The translations under genes were made by a program, and so were the position numbers. A stretch of 48,733 nt of DNA from WQUF01 sp031549885. Its GTDB lineage: Bacteria; Bacillota; Clostridia; Clostridiales; Clostridiaceae. The DNA is taken from positions 1 to 48,733 of the forward strand of contig JAVBPD010000090.1 of the NCBI GenBank assembly GCA_031549885.1, in the 5' to 3' direction. Positions 48,574 to 48,733 of this stretch are shown here, in pieces. The notes below the pieces were generated by a model. That model ran no database searches. It saw only the letters and a list, made by a program, of their open reading frames with translations, and was not told the DNA's origin. Each line of letters begins with the position of its first letter. The first letter of the stretch is position 1.

Positions 48574-48733
48574 ATGGCAAAAAAGAAAAAAATAATAAAA
48601 CCAGAACCAAAAATGATAATAAATCAAGGAGATGACCTTCTTCCTGAAAAATATGTGGAAAATGATCCTCGCAGACCTAAATTTGAGCAAATTGAAGTAG
48701 AACCTTTTTCAGAAGAATATTTGGAAATTCAAA
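48574..48733 (+). CDS. N-terminal part of an unknown protein, cut by the window edge
   Basis: AAAGGAG precedes ATG 48574. The visible 53 residues start MAKKKKIIKPEPKMIINQGD and continue with LLPEKYVENDPRRPKFEQIE. The stretch is very basic at first, then acidic. There is no signal peptide or membrane span. Too little is visible to name a family. Confidence 0.6.
   Translation, partial: MAKKKKIIKPEPKMIINQGDDLLPEKYVENDPRRPKFEQIEVEPFSEEYLEIQ

Overview
The window is AT-rich Firmicute chromosome, most likely from a mesophilic Clostridium or close relative. Evidence for this is the strong Shine-Dalgarno sequences, frequent GTG/TTG starts, spore-coat (CotF-like) genes, an S-box (SAM-I) riboswitch before metK, mannose-family PTS, an LplABC-type sugar importer, the DUF1659/DUF2922 pair and a HicAB module. 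No CRISPR array, rRNA operon, phage block or replication origin was seen. Both ends cut through genes.

Layout. 1-5330: tail of an unknown gene, an ECF sigma factor with a membrane anti-sigma-like partner, then a tightly packed MarR / lipid-kinase-like / CDF-like / GH5 glucanase cluster. 5390-11425: a seven-gene minus-strand operon (mannose-family PTS IIB-IIC-IID, a SIS-domain protein, IIA, a membrane-anchored unknown, a Cof-type HAD phosphatase) facing a divergent RpiR-type regulator. 11431-13325: a secreted YARHG-domain protein and a SAM methyltransferase. 13379-18895: a near-consensus promoter driving a small protein that looks beta-grasp/ubiquitin-like, a 1582-residue DUF4132 (MolR/YehI-like) protein and a 68-residue protein. 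18911-22277: XRE regulator with a DUF2975 membrane protein, a radical SAM protein, a tiny membrane protein and an HSL-type esterase, all on the minus strand. 22390-25374: tRNA-Thr and tRNA-Tyr, SAM-I riboswitch, metK, and a CNNM/CBS/CorC transporter. 25485-28942: small DUF6774-like protein, two coat-F-like spore proteins, a DUF697-type GTPase and an aldehyde dehydrogenase.

29157-34753: a decayed IS1634-type transposase next to a 1633-residue exported protein made of three near-identical RCC1-propeller plus Ig-like modules and a C-terminal WxL cell-wall domain. 35228-36821: MBL hydrolase and nitroreductase. 36877-47097: LacI-type regulator divergent from a glycan-use operon (two permeases, binding lipoprotein, GH130 phosphorylase, GH3 glycosidase, GH38-like mannosidase). 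No transporter ATPase is encoded, so a shared MsmX-type ATPase is likely. 47161-47818: HicA/HicB toxin-antitoxin pair with a clear double-palindrome operator. 48068-48733: DUF1659/DUF2922 pair and the start of an unknown gene.

The most unusual items are the ubiquitin-fold-like protein encoded with DUF4132, the triple RCC1/WxL surface protein, the PTS operon with no recognisable catabolic enzyme, and the MarR operon that ends in a GH5 glucanase. All calls come from reading the sequence. No database search was run.
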